Origin: Pyropia yezoensis
Taxonomy: Eukaryota; Rhodophyta; Bangiophyceae; Bangiales; Bangiaceae
Reading direction: 5' to 3'
DNA length: 64,000 nt
NCBI GenBank assembly: GCA_009829735.1
Contig: CM020620.1
Coordinates: forward strand, 21,302,020 to 21,366,019
Shown here: piece by piece, positions 22,694 through 31,659 of the stretch
Numbering within the stretch: position 1 is the first letter of the stretch
How the letters are laid out: every line of letters starts with the position of its first letter
Notes under the pieces: model-generated
What the model saw: only the letters and a program-made list of their open reading frames with translations
Databases searched by the model: none
Told to the model about the DNA's origin: nothing
Made by a program: the position numbers and the translations under genes

Positions 22694-24640
22694 ATGGCTA
22701 GCTCGGACCCCCCGTCGTCCGGGGAGTACACGGGTGACGCACGTACTTCAGTGCCTTTGAATACTGGTGAGACACAGGTGGGTTTACCTGGGGTCGCAGA
22801 GGGACTAGAGGTCCCTCAAGCCAGCAGGACTGGAAGTGCGGGCGGGCAACAGGCCACCCCGACTCAGTCGGGAGTTCACTCGGGTGACACTTCTGACGTG
22901 GGTGGGCCGAAGTCTGGCCACCGCGTGGTATACTCAACGGGAACGTCCCAAGGGGTGAGGACTGTCCCCGCGAGTTCCACTCGGGTTGGAGCCAACTTTG
23001 GCATGGAGCCATCGCCAACTAGGCTTTCGGAGGACGGCGGACCTCCGTTGGTCGGCGATGGGCTCGCGCCCATGCCCCCGGTTGAGACCCCTGAGGAACG
23101 TGGTTACCCCTCAGGTGGACTCCCGGAGGCGGACCGAGACTCAACTGGAGTCGTCAATCCACTCCTCGCGGAAACTGTCCGTCGGGAGGCGACCAATGTG
23201 TTGCGGCAGACTTTGCCGGACCTGGTGGTCACGATGACGAATACTATTCTGAATCAGATTGTAGCGAGTTTGCCAGATGGCCTGAATGTCCAGACCGGAT
23301 TGGGGCTTTCGAGCCCGCAGGCGCAGGGGGTGCCCCCCCTGACACCTATCTCGGGTCGCCCTGAACAGGGGGCGACCCCTGTGACTCCCAACGAGGGAGC
23401 CACACCATACTCGGTGGGGCGTACGCCCTTCATGGGGGAGTTCCCCCCGACAACACCGGCGGCTACACCAAGCGCGCCGCGCCGGACTACAGGCACTGAG
23501 GGTGAACTTACCCCAGTGCCACAGCGGCTGTTCCCTCAACGTGAGGTGCCGCCCAAGATCCAGGTAGCCAACCCGGTCTACCAGAGGATCTTTGACTGTG
23601 AGACCTACGCCCTCCACAACAAGTCGGTGGCGTATGGTCCTGACCAGGCCCGAGCCATGGGCCGTGCCAAGAAGAATGCACTTCACTCTTTTGGGCACAA
23701 AGCGGAGTGGGATGGAACTCCCCCCCTCCGTGTCTTTGAGTTCCTACGTCGTTTCACAAAAGCCTGTGACGACAATGCCATAAGTGAAGGCATGGCTTTT
23801 TACATGCTACAGGAGTTTACGAAGGGAGACCTGCGGACAGAACTTATGTCCGTCATGCCCAGCTCCTCAAGTGGAGGCGCTGGGGAGGTGACGTCCTATT
23901 TGGAGCTCGTCAACTGGTTGTTGAGGGCCATGGTTGATGAAGCGGCGTTGGCTTCTCAAGTCGAGGAGTTTACGCAAGCCCATCAGGAAGAGGCGGAGGA
24001 CGAGTTGTCCTTTGCGGAGCGAGTCCGTAAGCTCAACAATCTTTGTGGGTTTCTTCATCCACAAGCTGTGGTGAAGAGTCGGTTTGTGGAAGGACTCCAC
24101 TGGTCAGTCCGGATGGAGACCCGGGAGCATAACACTGCCCGGGCGACCCTGGCCGAGTTGGCTAGGTTCGCCTACCGCAGAGGCGAGGCCTACCGCAAGT
24201 TGCGGGAAGAACAACGCCAGGAGCGTCAGGCCGAGTTGGCCAAGGAACGGGAAGAGGCGCGCCAGGCCAGAGAGTTGCGAGAGGCACGCCGAATCCGCAA
24301 GGAGAGGGTGGTAGCTGCCGTGGGAACTTCCCAAGGTACCTCGTCGTCTTCCCCAGTTGGGAAGACCCCTCCGGGAACTGATCATCGGTGTTGGAACTGC
24401 AACTCCGATGGTCACTGGGCATATGATTGCCCCAAGTTGAGTAAACGCATCCAACAGCTTGTTAGGAATGCGAGTAAGAAGTCGGCTACGAACGAAGTGC
24501 GTTCACGCCGCGAGGGTGGGTCTCGACCAGTGGTGGCGGTCGCCACACCCTCGACGGAGGGGGCGGACACGTCGTCCTCGGACTCGTCGACGTCCCCTTC
24601 GCCCTCAGATTCGGACGCCAAGTCGGCGGGAAACGAATGA
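22694..24640 (+). CDS. gag: gag of element 2, 648 aa
   Basis: Structural protein of the particle. Start chosen at ATG 22,694 (MASSDPPSSGEYTG). Residues 1-270 are Pro/Ser/Thr/Gly-rich and probably disordered. About 290-490 form a helical capsid-like region including HNTARATLAELARFAYRRGE, shared with element 1. About 499-540 is a charged Arg/Glu coiled coil. At 566-579 lies the zinc knuckle CWNCNSDGHWAYDC (CX2CX4HX4C), which binds the RNA. The C-terminus is Ser/Asp-rich. The TGA stop (24,638-24,640) overlaps the ATG of pol as ATGA. Confidence 0.93.
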   Translation: MASSDPPSSGEYTGDARTSVPLNTGETQVGLPGVAEGLEVPQASRTGSAGGQQATPTQSGVHSGDTSDVGGPKSGHRVVYSTGTSQGVRTVPASSTRVGANFGMEPSPTRLSEDGGPPLVGDGLAPMPPVETPEERGYPSGGLPEADRDSTGVVNPLLAETVRREATNVLRQTLPDLVVTMTNTILNQIVASLPDGLNVQTGLGLSSPQAQGVPPLTPISGRPEQGATPVTPNEGATPYSVGRTPFMGEFPPTTPAATPSAPRRTTGTEGELTPVPQRLFPQREVPPKIQVANPVYQRIFDCETYALHNKSVAYGPDQARAMGRAKKNALHSFGHKAEWDGTPPLRVFEFLRRFTKACDDNAISEGMAFYMLQEFTKGDLRTELMSVMPSSSSGGAGEVTSYLELVNWLLRAMVDEAALASQVEEFTQAHQEEAEDELSFAERVRKLNNLCGFLHPQAVVKSRFVEGLHWSVRMETREHNTARATLAELARFAYRRGEAYRKLREEQRQERQAELAKEREEARQARELREARRIRKERVVAAVGTSQGTSSSSPVGKTPPGTDHRCWNCNSDGHWAYDCPKLSKRIQQLVRNASKKSATNEVRSRREGGSRPVVAVATPSTEGADTSSSDSSTSPSPSDSDAKSAGNE

Positions 24641-27600
24641 CCGTTGGAGCTGGTCGTCCGAAGCTCACAACGGCAGCCTCGGCCAAGTGGGCCAAGAGGA
24701 CGAACCAACCGTGTCGGATACTGCGGCGACCTAAGGGAGTCCGCCCACCTCGGGTGGGACTTCCCAAGAACGTAAACCCACGTCGGGTCATCGCGGTGCT
24801 GACGGGTGAGAACTTCCAGGTGGCTGGACGGGTGCAACTTGCCCCCGGCCGCGCCTGTTGTGTCCGTATCGTACTTGATACCGGGTCAGGAGCCTCCTTG
24901 ATACGCAAGTCGCTATTACCAAAGGGGATGAGGCTCCAACGCTGGAAGTCTAAAGCTGACCATCTGATCGATATCAATGGTGGGGTACTTCCCATCGTTG
25001 GTGCCGTGACCCTACCAACTCGGTTGGGGACCCATGAGGTCGACGTGACCTATGGTGTAGTTGAGAATATATCGGTACCCCTGCTTCTGGGTACCCCTTA
25101 TGTCGTAACACAAGTGCCTTTGATTTGTGGCCCTGAGTACTGGGTCAAGTTGATGAATGGGGAGACTATCCCCATCCTTGGTAAGGGAAAGTCTGTGGCT
25201 CCTGTGACAGTTTCACAGTCGAAGCCTGTTTGTTCTGTGAGGGAAGGGTTTACTGCTACTCTGCGTTTAGCCCGTAAAGTCATGTTGCCCCCCAACTCGG
25301 TGGCGCACGTGGATGTTGTAACTGATTATGCGGGGAACGGGTTGGTGCACCCTAACCCCCGTCTTGCTCGCAAGCACCAAGTGCATGTTGCCCTTGGCAC
25401 GATGGACTCCAAAGCCGGAGTCCCGTGGAGGATCCAGGTGATGAACCTGAGCTCGTCGCCCAAGTTCTTCAAGTCGGGGGCCAAGTTCGGCTATATCGAC
25501 CAACACGAGGGACCGGTAGTAGCGGTCACCCTCAGCGCGGGCGCAAGTAGCGACCCGAAGTCCGGAAAGGAGAAGCATCAAGCCAAGTCGGCCGCCTCTC
25601 CTCGGCCCCAGGTAAACATGGAGGGTGTTCCACCCAGGTTGAGGGTTCAAGTTGAACGCCTCTTGGACCAATATCACAAGTTGTGGGATGGTCAATTGGG
25701 ACTCATGAGAGCTACCCAACACCGGATCGAGTTGAAACCCGGTGCGCCCCCTATACGCCAACAACCGTATAGGGGGGGACCCCGTTCAAGGGCCCTCGTT
25801 AAGGAGCAAGTTGCTCGCATGGAGGCCCTCGATGTGATCGAGGCCAGCAACGCCGAGTGGGCGAGTCCGGTGGTGATCGTCCCCAAAGTTGATGGGACCC
25901 CCCGGTTCTGTATCGACTACCGTAAGCTCAACGAGAGCACGGTGAAGGATAGTTATCCCCTACCTCGGATGGATGACTGTCTGGACTCTCTGGGGGAGGC
26001 AAACGTGTTCTCTACCCTGGACTGTAACGCGGGGTACTGGCAAATTCCCATTGCCCCGGAGGACAGGCATAAAACTACCTTTACCTGTCACTGTGGTACC
26101 TACCAGTGCAAGCGTCTACCGTTTGGCCTGTGTAACGCGCCGGCAACTTTCCAGCGCGCTATGGACATGATTCTGGCCGGAGTACGGTGGCAGATCTGTC
26201 TCGTGTACCTAGACGATATCATTGTGTTCTCCCGAAGTCCGGAGGAACACATTGGCCATCTTGGCCAGGTGTTCAAGCTACTTGCTGACGCCGGAGTGTC
26301 ACTGAAGGCGAGTAAGTGCCACCTCTTCACTCAAGAGGTGGAGTACTTGGGACATGTTGTCCGTCCGGGGCGTCTCAGTGTCAACGAGAAAAACTTGAGG
26401 GCCATCCGCAAGGCTCAGTACCCCCGGACCCAGACCCAGATGAGGAGCTTCCTCGGGATGTGTAACGTGTACCGACGTTTCACTAAGGGCTTCGCCAAAG
26501 TGGCGAAGCCGTTGAATGAGTTAGTGAGCTCAACGCTACCGAAGAACCTGCCTCCCCCAAGTCGGGTGGAGCAGGAATCCTTTGAGACTCTTCGGGACCT
26601 TCTGCTGAAGCCCCCTATCCTGGCTATTCCCAGGTTGGGAGGCCACTACATCCTGGATGTGGACGCTAGCTACGACCAACTTGGTTGTGTGTTGCTTCAG
26701 CAACAGCCGGACAAGGAGTACTTGCCGGTGGGATACTTCAGCAAGGGGCTAAACTCGGCCGAGAAGAACTACGGAGTCACCGAGTTGGAAGGACTCGCAG
26801 TGGTATGGGCGGTGACGTCACTTCGTCACTACCTAGAGGGTGAGAAGTTCCTCATCCGCTGTGACCACCGCGCGTTGCAGTTCATCTTCAAGACGGACTG
26901 TACGAACACTCGTCTCAACCGGTGGAGGGTGCGACTTGCACCCTTCAACTTTGATATTGAGTACCGACCTGGCAGGCAACATGCCCTTGCCGACGGCCTC
27001 TCTCGGGTACCTACCGAGGGACTGGACACCACCCCAGTCGATGAGGACATCCCCATCGTGGGGGTAGTCACGCGCTCGGGTCAGGCGTTGAATCCCGAGG
27101 CGCCAGGGAACAAGAAGTACTTGCCCCTGTCCCTGGACGAAGTAGTGAAGGCCCAGGCCAAGGATCCCTTCTGCAAGTCGCAGAGGGATACCCTGGATAC
27201 AGTGGCGGAGACGCGGTTCTTCCTGGGAGACGATGGCCTTCTCATGAGGAGGGGGGTATTCCAGGGGACCGAACAACTTGTCGTCCCCGCATCCCTCAAG
27301 GACAGTATCCTTGAGAGGGAGCATAACGCTCCCACGGGTGGACACCTGGGGTCTAGTAAACTGTACCAGACCCTGAGGACCAGGTACTACTGGCCGTCCA
27401 TGGTGGTGGACATCTACAGTTGGGTGGCTGCCTGCACAAGTTGTGCACAGAACCGTCTGATGGAACGGCGGCCTACTACGGCTATGCTATTGTTCCCGGC
27501 CAAGGAGCCCTTCGCCGCGTTGGCGATGGACATCCTTGGGCCACTGCCAGTGACCGAGGAGGGCAACCAGTACCTCCTGGTCATCTGTGACCGCTTCACG

Positions 27601-28620
27601 AAACTTACGCGAGCGATCCCACTGGCAGAGATCACGGCCATGTCGGTCGTGTCAGCCTTCCTAGATCACTGGGTTGCCGCGTATGGCATTCCGGATAGTA
27701 CACTATCGGACAATGGACCGCAATTTGCGTCTGTACTGTTTCAAGGAGTGCTGGATATGTTGGGGGTTAAGGCAAACTATGCCACCCCCTACCACCCACA
27801 AACTAATGGGCAGGTGGAGCGCTTCAACAAAACTATTGTTAGGCAGCTGCGCCATTATGTGAGTGAGCACGTGAAGACGTGGGACCAATACATTTCTATT
27901 CTGACCACTGCCTACAATTCGCAGGTTCACTCATCTACCGGGGAAGTACCCCTCGCTTTTGTGACCCCCCGTCGCGTGCGGTCTATTGCCGTGCGGCGGC
28001 CGCTCCCAACTAGGGAGGATGGTGGCAGTACGCCCACTCCTACTGAGAGTAAGGCGGAGTTCGCTGCTAGGCTTGAAAACCTCATCCCTAAAGTCAGGGC
28101 TGAGATGGACAAAGCACAAAAGCGCTACAAGCGTACCTTTGACAAAAAGGTGCGCAACGCCAAGCATGTCCCCGAGCAGGGTGACTGGGTATTGGTCCAC
28201 TCACACACCCCAACTGGGGGTAAGTTGGTGTTCCAGACGAAGGGGCCGTACCAGGTCCTTCGTACTGATGGGCGGCGCTTCACCATCGAAAGTGACGATG
28301 GGGTCCGCACAGTGAACGGACAGGACGTGGTCAAAGTTGCACCACCGCCTGCAGGCGACCCAGCTTGGGCGCGTGCTTTGAAAACGTGGCGCCTGCCCTC
28401 GCTGCCTGCAGCCAAACAGGGCCCGCAGGAGTACGTGTTCGACAAGTTCATCGACCACGGCTGGGATGAGGATACTGACCGCCTCATGTTGAGGGTGCGT
28501 TGGTTTGGCTACAAAGCCAAGGATGACACGTGGGAGTATGTGGAGGACCTTCCTGCTGAGAAGGTCCGGGCGTACTGTGCCCGGAACGAGATAGACCCTA
28601 ACAGCCCTCCCTCAACGTGA
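24637..28620 (+). CDS. pol: pol of element 2, 1327 aa (PR-RT-RH-IN-chromodomain)
   Basis: Polyprotein that processes Gag, copies the RNA and integrates the DNA. Protease: LDTGSGAS with the catalytic Asp at residue 81. RT (about 400-590): FCIDYRKLN, LPFGLCNAPATFQRA and YLDD at 524-527. RNase H (about 670-790) starts ILDVDASYDQLGC. Integrase: HHCC zinc region (about 895-935), catalytic D965, D1025 and E1061 (D-X35-E). Chromodomain (about 1265-1318): RVRWFGYKAKDDTWEYVEDL, which in the family binds histone H3 tails and guides integration. The frame is -1 relative to gag and begins with its own ATG inside the gag stop, so stop-start reinitiation is a candidate route of expression. No lesion was seen. 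Confidence 0.95.
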   Translation: MTVGAGRPKLTTAASAKWAKRTNQPCRILRRPKGVRPPRVGLPKNVNPRRVIAVLTGENFQVAGRVQLAPGRACCVRIVLDTGSGASLIRKSLLPKGMRLQRWKSKADHLIDINGGVLPIVGAVTLPTRLGTHEVDVTYGVVENISVPLLLGTPYVVTQVPLICGPEYWVKLMNGETIPILGKGKSVAPVTVSQSKPVCSVREGFTATLRLARKVMLPPNSVAHVDVVTDYAGNGLVHPNPRLARKHQVHVALGTMDSKAGVPWRIQVMNLSSSPKFFKSGAKFGYIDQHEGPVVAVTLSAGASSDPKSGKEKHQAKSAASPRPQVNMEGVPPRLRVQVERLLDQYHKLWDGQLGLMRATQHRIELKPGAPPIRQQPYRGGPRSRALVKEQVARMEALDVIEASNAEWASPVVIVPKVDGTPRFCIDYRKLNESTVKDSYPLPRMDDCLDSLGEANVFSTLDCNAGYWQIPIAPEDRHKTTFTCHCGTYQCKRLPFGLCNAPATFQRAMDMILAGVRWQICLVYLDDIIVFSRSPEEHIGHLGQVFKLLADAGVSLKASKCHLFTQEVEYLGHVVRPGRLSVNEKNLRAIRKAQYPRTQTQMRSFLGMCNVYRRFTKGFAKVAKPLNELVSSTLPKNLPPPSRVEQESFETLRDLLLKPPILAIPRLGGHYILDVDASYDQLGCVLLQQQPDKEYLPVGYFSKGLNSAEKNYGVTELEGLAVVWAVTSLRHYLEGEKFLIRCDHRALQFIFKTDCTNTRLNRWRVRLAPFNFDIEYRPGRQHALADGLSRVPTEGLDTTPVDEDIPIVGVVTRSGQALNPEAPGNKKYLPLSLDEVVKAQAKDPFCKSQRDTLDTVAETRFFLGDDGLLMRRGVFQGTEQLVVPASLKDSILEREHNAPTGGHLGSSKLYQTLRTRYYWPSMVVDIYSWVAACTSCAQNRLMERRPTTAMLLFPAKEPFAALAMDILGPLPVTEEGNQYLLVICDRFTKLTRAIPLAEITAMSVVSAFLDHWVAAYGIPDSTLSDNGPQFASVLFQGVLDMLGVKANYATPYHPQTNGQVERFNKTIVRQLRHYVSEHVKTWDQYISILTTAYNSQVHSSTGEVPLAFVTPRRVRSIAVRRPLPTREDGGSTPTPTESKAEFAARLENLIPKVRAEMDKAQKRYKRTFDKKVRNAKHVPEQGDWVLVHSHTPTGGKLVFQTKGPYQVLRTDGRRFTIESDDGVRTVNGQDVVKVAPPPAGDPAWARALKTWRLPSLPAAKQGPQEYVFDKFIDHGWDEDTDRLMLRVRWFGYKAKDDTWEYVEDLPAEKVRAYCARNEIDPNSPPST

Positions 28621-28731
28621 GGGAAGGCCGAGCAACAGTGCCAAGAGAGTGCTTCAAGTCGAAGTGGTACGCAGAGTGGCTTTAAACTACAGCCCTAACC
28701 CTCACACTCTCACAACAAAGGCAGCTGCCAA
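28621..28731. other. Short gap between convergent pol and antisense ORF, element 2
   Basis: Only 111 bp separate the two stop codons, much less than the 450 bp in element 1, so the two transcripts must overlap or end within each other. Confidence 0.6.
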
Positions 28732-30675
28732 CTAGGCACGCATGCTAGACTCTCCCACTCCACGGCCCTCGCCCTCACGTGGAGGCGAGCGGCGAGACCC
28801 ACGCCGATAACGGTCTCCACTCGTTGGAAGGGGCGGCGGCTCCAAGTCGGAACCGTCGCGCCCCTCACGGTCGCGCAAGTGGCGCCGACCGTGGCTACTC
28901 TTCTGCCTGGTCTTGCGCGCAAGTTTGCGACGCAGACGCTGGACAGACTCCGTCTCCGATGGGGTAGAGGACTCCGAGACGGAGTAAGACAACTCGTCTT
29001 CCGACACGGAGGGAGAGCGCCGCGAGTGGCGGCGACGACGGCGAGGAGGCGAGTATGCCCGGCTCGCACGACGCTTGCCACGCCCAAGTGGGGTTGGCTG
29101 GGGCATAATAGCCCCAATGCGAGCCAACTCGGCCGTCATAAACTCCGCCACCGACTCGCAACTCGCGGTCGCCACTGCCGTACGAACGCGCTCCTCAAGT
29201 TGAGGAGTCTCGGAACTTTGGAGGGTTGCGGTCGACGCGGCCAACCAGGAAATGGTGCGCACCAACGTGGTGATCATCATCTCTGAGGTTAGAGGCGTGG
29301 GCGGTAACACCAACTTGGGGTATACCGTCAGGAGGGTGGCCCCCAAGTTGGGAGACACCGGTGTGGATGACTCCACGGCCACGCTGATCGGGATGTTCCC
29401 GTGAGGCTGGAAAGGAACAGGAGGAAGCGGAGGGGCACGCCGAGGTGGCGGTACCCGGGTGTAACTGCGACCCCGACTTGGGGCCCCCGCAGTAGGTTGA
29501 GTCATATGGTCATCATATGAGGGCACAGCCATAACTATGGGCTTGTCCGGGGGTGGCGCAGTGTGACGATCCACCCCCGGGGCATACGGGTAGTCCCCGA
29601 TGCCCAACCCCTCTCGTAGGACCACACGGCCGTCGTGAAGTTCACGAGCGACCCATACGAACTGGCGAAGTGCGCCATCGTCCTTGGGCCCCCGAGTGGG
29701 GCGGCGCAACTTGTGCTCAATGCTCTCCCACTCGATAAACTTGTGGAGGCGGAGCATCTCCTCAAGTAGAGTGAGTTGTCCTGACGAGCACCCCTCAGCA
29801 ACTAGCTGAGGGGTGAGCTGTTCCAAACCCTGGATGAGCCGGAGGGGGAGATGCCAGAGCATCCCCCGCCGCTGAACACATGACACCCAGGTCGACATGA
29901 CCTCGAGGAGCCACTGGGTGGCCAACATGGCCCACACCAGATGATCAGGGCCAGCCGTCAACATGACGGAGCCGAAGTGGTCAAGCAACCGTGGCAACAA
30001 TGCCGGGAACCCGTAGGGGACCTCAACTTGAGGCCACCACTCGGGCTTCTTCGGGTAGTATTGCTCCTTACTGGCAGCAGACTGTTGAGGAAACTCAAGT
30101 TGAGCCGAGGTCACCAAGTAGGGACCTCGCCGGAAGTCCTTCTCCATCCGCACATCAAAGTGATGAGTGTGCGGATCGGCCTCGTGAAGGTACGGGGGGC
30201 GAGTTGCCACCGCGTCCCAAGTGAAGGTCGGCAAGTCGCCGGGACCCGGGATAGTTCCCCCGCGGTCCACCATGGCCTTGGCCCGCTGCACGTCCTCGAC
30301 CTCCTCGTCGTCCAGGAAGGCAAACTGGTCCGTCCTGAAGCCGGCAGGGAACCCGACCCTACGGGGATACTTCTCCCGTAGGCGGTCCCATACCCGACCC
30401 ATCGCTGCGCCGAGTCGGCCACAGCGAAGAACAGTCAACCCCTCCTCATACAGAGGCCAAGCGGGGTAAAACCACCGCCCCAAGGCCTCACGCGGGACAA
30501 CTTGTCCCGCCTCCGGGGGAGATCCTGCCGTCAACCCAAAGCCGGGTGACGCGGGAGTCCCACCCCCCGGAGCGATCGCGGAGCCCCCGCCGGAAGTCCC
30601 GGCAGGCGCTGCACCGTAGGAGGTGTCCTCCATACGCTCATCGAGAGAGTCCGTCTCCACTCCCGGAGTCGCCAT
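28732..30675 (-). CDS. Antisense ORF of element 2, 647 aa, SR-like C-terminus
   Basis: An uninterrupted frame opposite gag-pol, just inside the 3' LTR. Start chosen at ATG 30,675 (MATPGVETDSLDERMED); the frame is open 57 codons further upstream without an ATG. Residues 1-60 are Gly/Ala/Pro-rich and acidic; about 60-360 look folded. The block near 195-320 matches the antisense protein of element 1, with FGSV (about 232), then HLP 41 residues on, then HK..EW. The C-terminal 100 residues are Arg/Ser-rich (SPPRRRRRHSRRSPS, RRGSRRSPPREG), like SR proteins that bind RNA or nuclear partners. Function unknown; an RNA-binding or regulatory role is inference. Plant antisense extra ORFs occupy the same place. 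Confidence 0.8.
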   Translation of the reverse strand: MATPGVETDSLDERMEDTSYGAAPAGTSGGGSAIAPGGGTPASPGFGLTAGSPPEAGQVVPREALGRWFYPAWPLYEEGLTVLRCGRLGAAMGRVWDRLREKYPRRVGFPAGFRTDQFAFLDDEEVEDVQRAKAMVDRGGTIPGPGDLPTFTWDAVATRPPYLHEADPHTHHFDVRMEKDFRRGPYLVTSAQLEFPQQSAASKEQYYPKKPEWWPQVEVPYGFPALLPRLLDHFGSVMLTAGPDHLVWAMLATQWLLEVMSTWVSCVQRRGMLWHLPLRLIQGLEQLTPQLVAEGCSSGQLTLLEEMLRLHKFIEWESIEHKLRRPTRGPKDDGALRQFVWVARELHDGRVVLREGLGIGDYPYAPGVDRHTAPPPDKPIVMAVPSYDDHMTQPTAGAPSRGRSYTRVPPPRRAPPLPPVPFQPHGNIPISVAVESSTPVSPNLGATLLTVYPKLVLPPTPLTSEMMITTLVRTISWLAASTATLQSSETPQLEERVRTAVATASCESVAEFMTAELARIGAIMPQPTPLGRGKRRASRAYSPPRRRRRHSRRSPSVSEDELSYSVSESSTPSETESVQRLRRKLARKTRQKSSHGRRHLRDREGRDGSDLEPPPLPTSGDRYRRGSRRSPPREGEGRGVGESSMRA

Positions 30676-31005
30676 GGCTCTCCCCAAGTTGGGGAGAGAC
30701 GTCCTGGCTATCGCGGCACGAGACCCGCCTCGAGTTGAGGGGGACTCGGATCGTGGGTAAACGGGTGGCCTCCCCAGCGTGGGGTGGCCCCGTGTAAGGT
30801 GAAGGAGAAGTGGTGGTGGTGGTGAGGTGTGAACCGAGGAGAGCAAGCTGCCAAGTGGGCAAGCTTGAGGAGAGGGGCGGCCAACGTGACCGCCTCCACA
30901 TCCGCGTTACGTACTCAAGGGGGGACAGCAAGTCGCGTCCCCCCCCCAACGCCGAGACGTGCGTTTACGCACCCCCTCACAGGGCCGACCGGGTCGGTCG
31001 GAACT
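30676..31005. promoter_or_regulatory. Leader/promoter region of the antisense ORF, element 2
   Basis: 330 bp between the antisense ATG and the polypurine tract. On the antisense strand it contains pyrimidine-rich runs (for example CACCACCACCACTTCTCC), as seen before other start codons in the window. The promoter role is inferred from position. Confidence 0.35.
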
Positions 31006-31018
31006 GAGGAGAGGGGAG
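31006..31018 (+). other. Polypurine tract of element 2
   Basis: GAGGAGAGGGGAG, all purine, directly before the 3' LTR. Confidence 0.88.
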
Positions 31019-31486
31019 TGTGGCAGTATTGACCCCCAGGTAGGGGGCAACACGTGCCATGCAAGGGGCGGCAGGCCACTAGCCTGATCCGTTCCTCCCC
31101 CTGCATTTGGGTCCATATTCCCTAAGTTCGGGATAGTTAGCTTAGTAGTAAATCCAACTTGGATTTGAGGGTTTTCTGCATTTATCGTCTTGAATTTTCG
31201 TGTGGCCCGGTGGGCAGGTGCTGGGGTGGGAGATTCTGAGTGGCGAGATTCTGAGTGGACCCTGGGGGGATAAGGGGAGGGACAGCGGGGCTTGGCCCTG
31301 CGTCCCCGTCCCGACCAAGAAACTGTTGGACCACACACCATCTTCTTGTTTGTCCGTGGGGGGATTGCCCCACAACAGGGATAGAGTGTGTGCGACTTGC
31401 ACTTCTTCCGGTTCCCCCGACACGGGAGGCAGCCCTCGCACACCGCCCCAACTTGGGTACTGTGTGTGCGAGTGGTTTTTGCCACA
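31019..31486 (+). repeat. 3' LTR of element 2
   Basis: 468 bp, TGTGGCA...TGCCACA, the same as the 5' LTR by eye, followed by the GAGCC duplication. Confidence 0.96.
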
Positions 31487-31491
31487 GAGCC
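31487..31491. repeat. Target site duplication of element 2 (3')
   Basis: GAGCC, identical to 22,102-22,106. Confidence 0.95.
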
Positions 31492-31659
31492 AACAGGCGG
31501 GCGAGAGTTATACGTACTTTGGCGGAGATATGTGGCGACACGGACGGGGCTCAACCCGCGTCTCATCATTTTTGTGAAGCACGACATTCTCTTTATTGGA
31601 GTTCGCAGCTTTCAAGGTGTGCTTCCGCAAAGATGGACCGCGGCCGCATGCCATATGTG

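Larger units (their letters stand above)
22107..31486 (+). mobile_element. LTR retrotransposon 2: intact-looking chromovirus with antisense ORF
   Basis: A 9,380-bp element with two 468-bp LTRs that look identical base for base, a perfect 5-bp target duplication, primer binding site, polypurine tract and three uninterrupted ORFs (gag, pol, antisense). This is the signature of a very recent insertion. The domain order and C-terminal chromodomain define a chromovirus. It belongs to a different family from element 1, because the LTRs share only terminal features and the proteins are clearly diverged. Both have the same primer binding site and gene layout. Confidence 0.96.
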
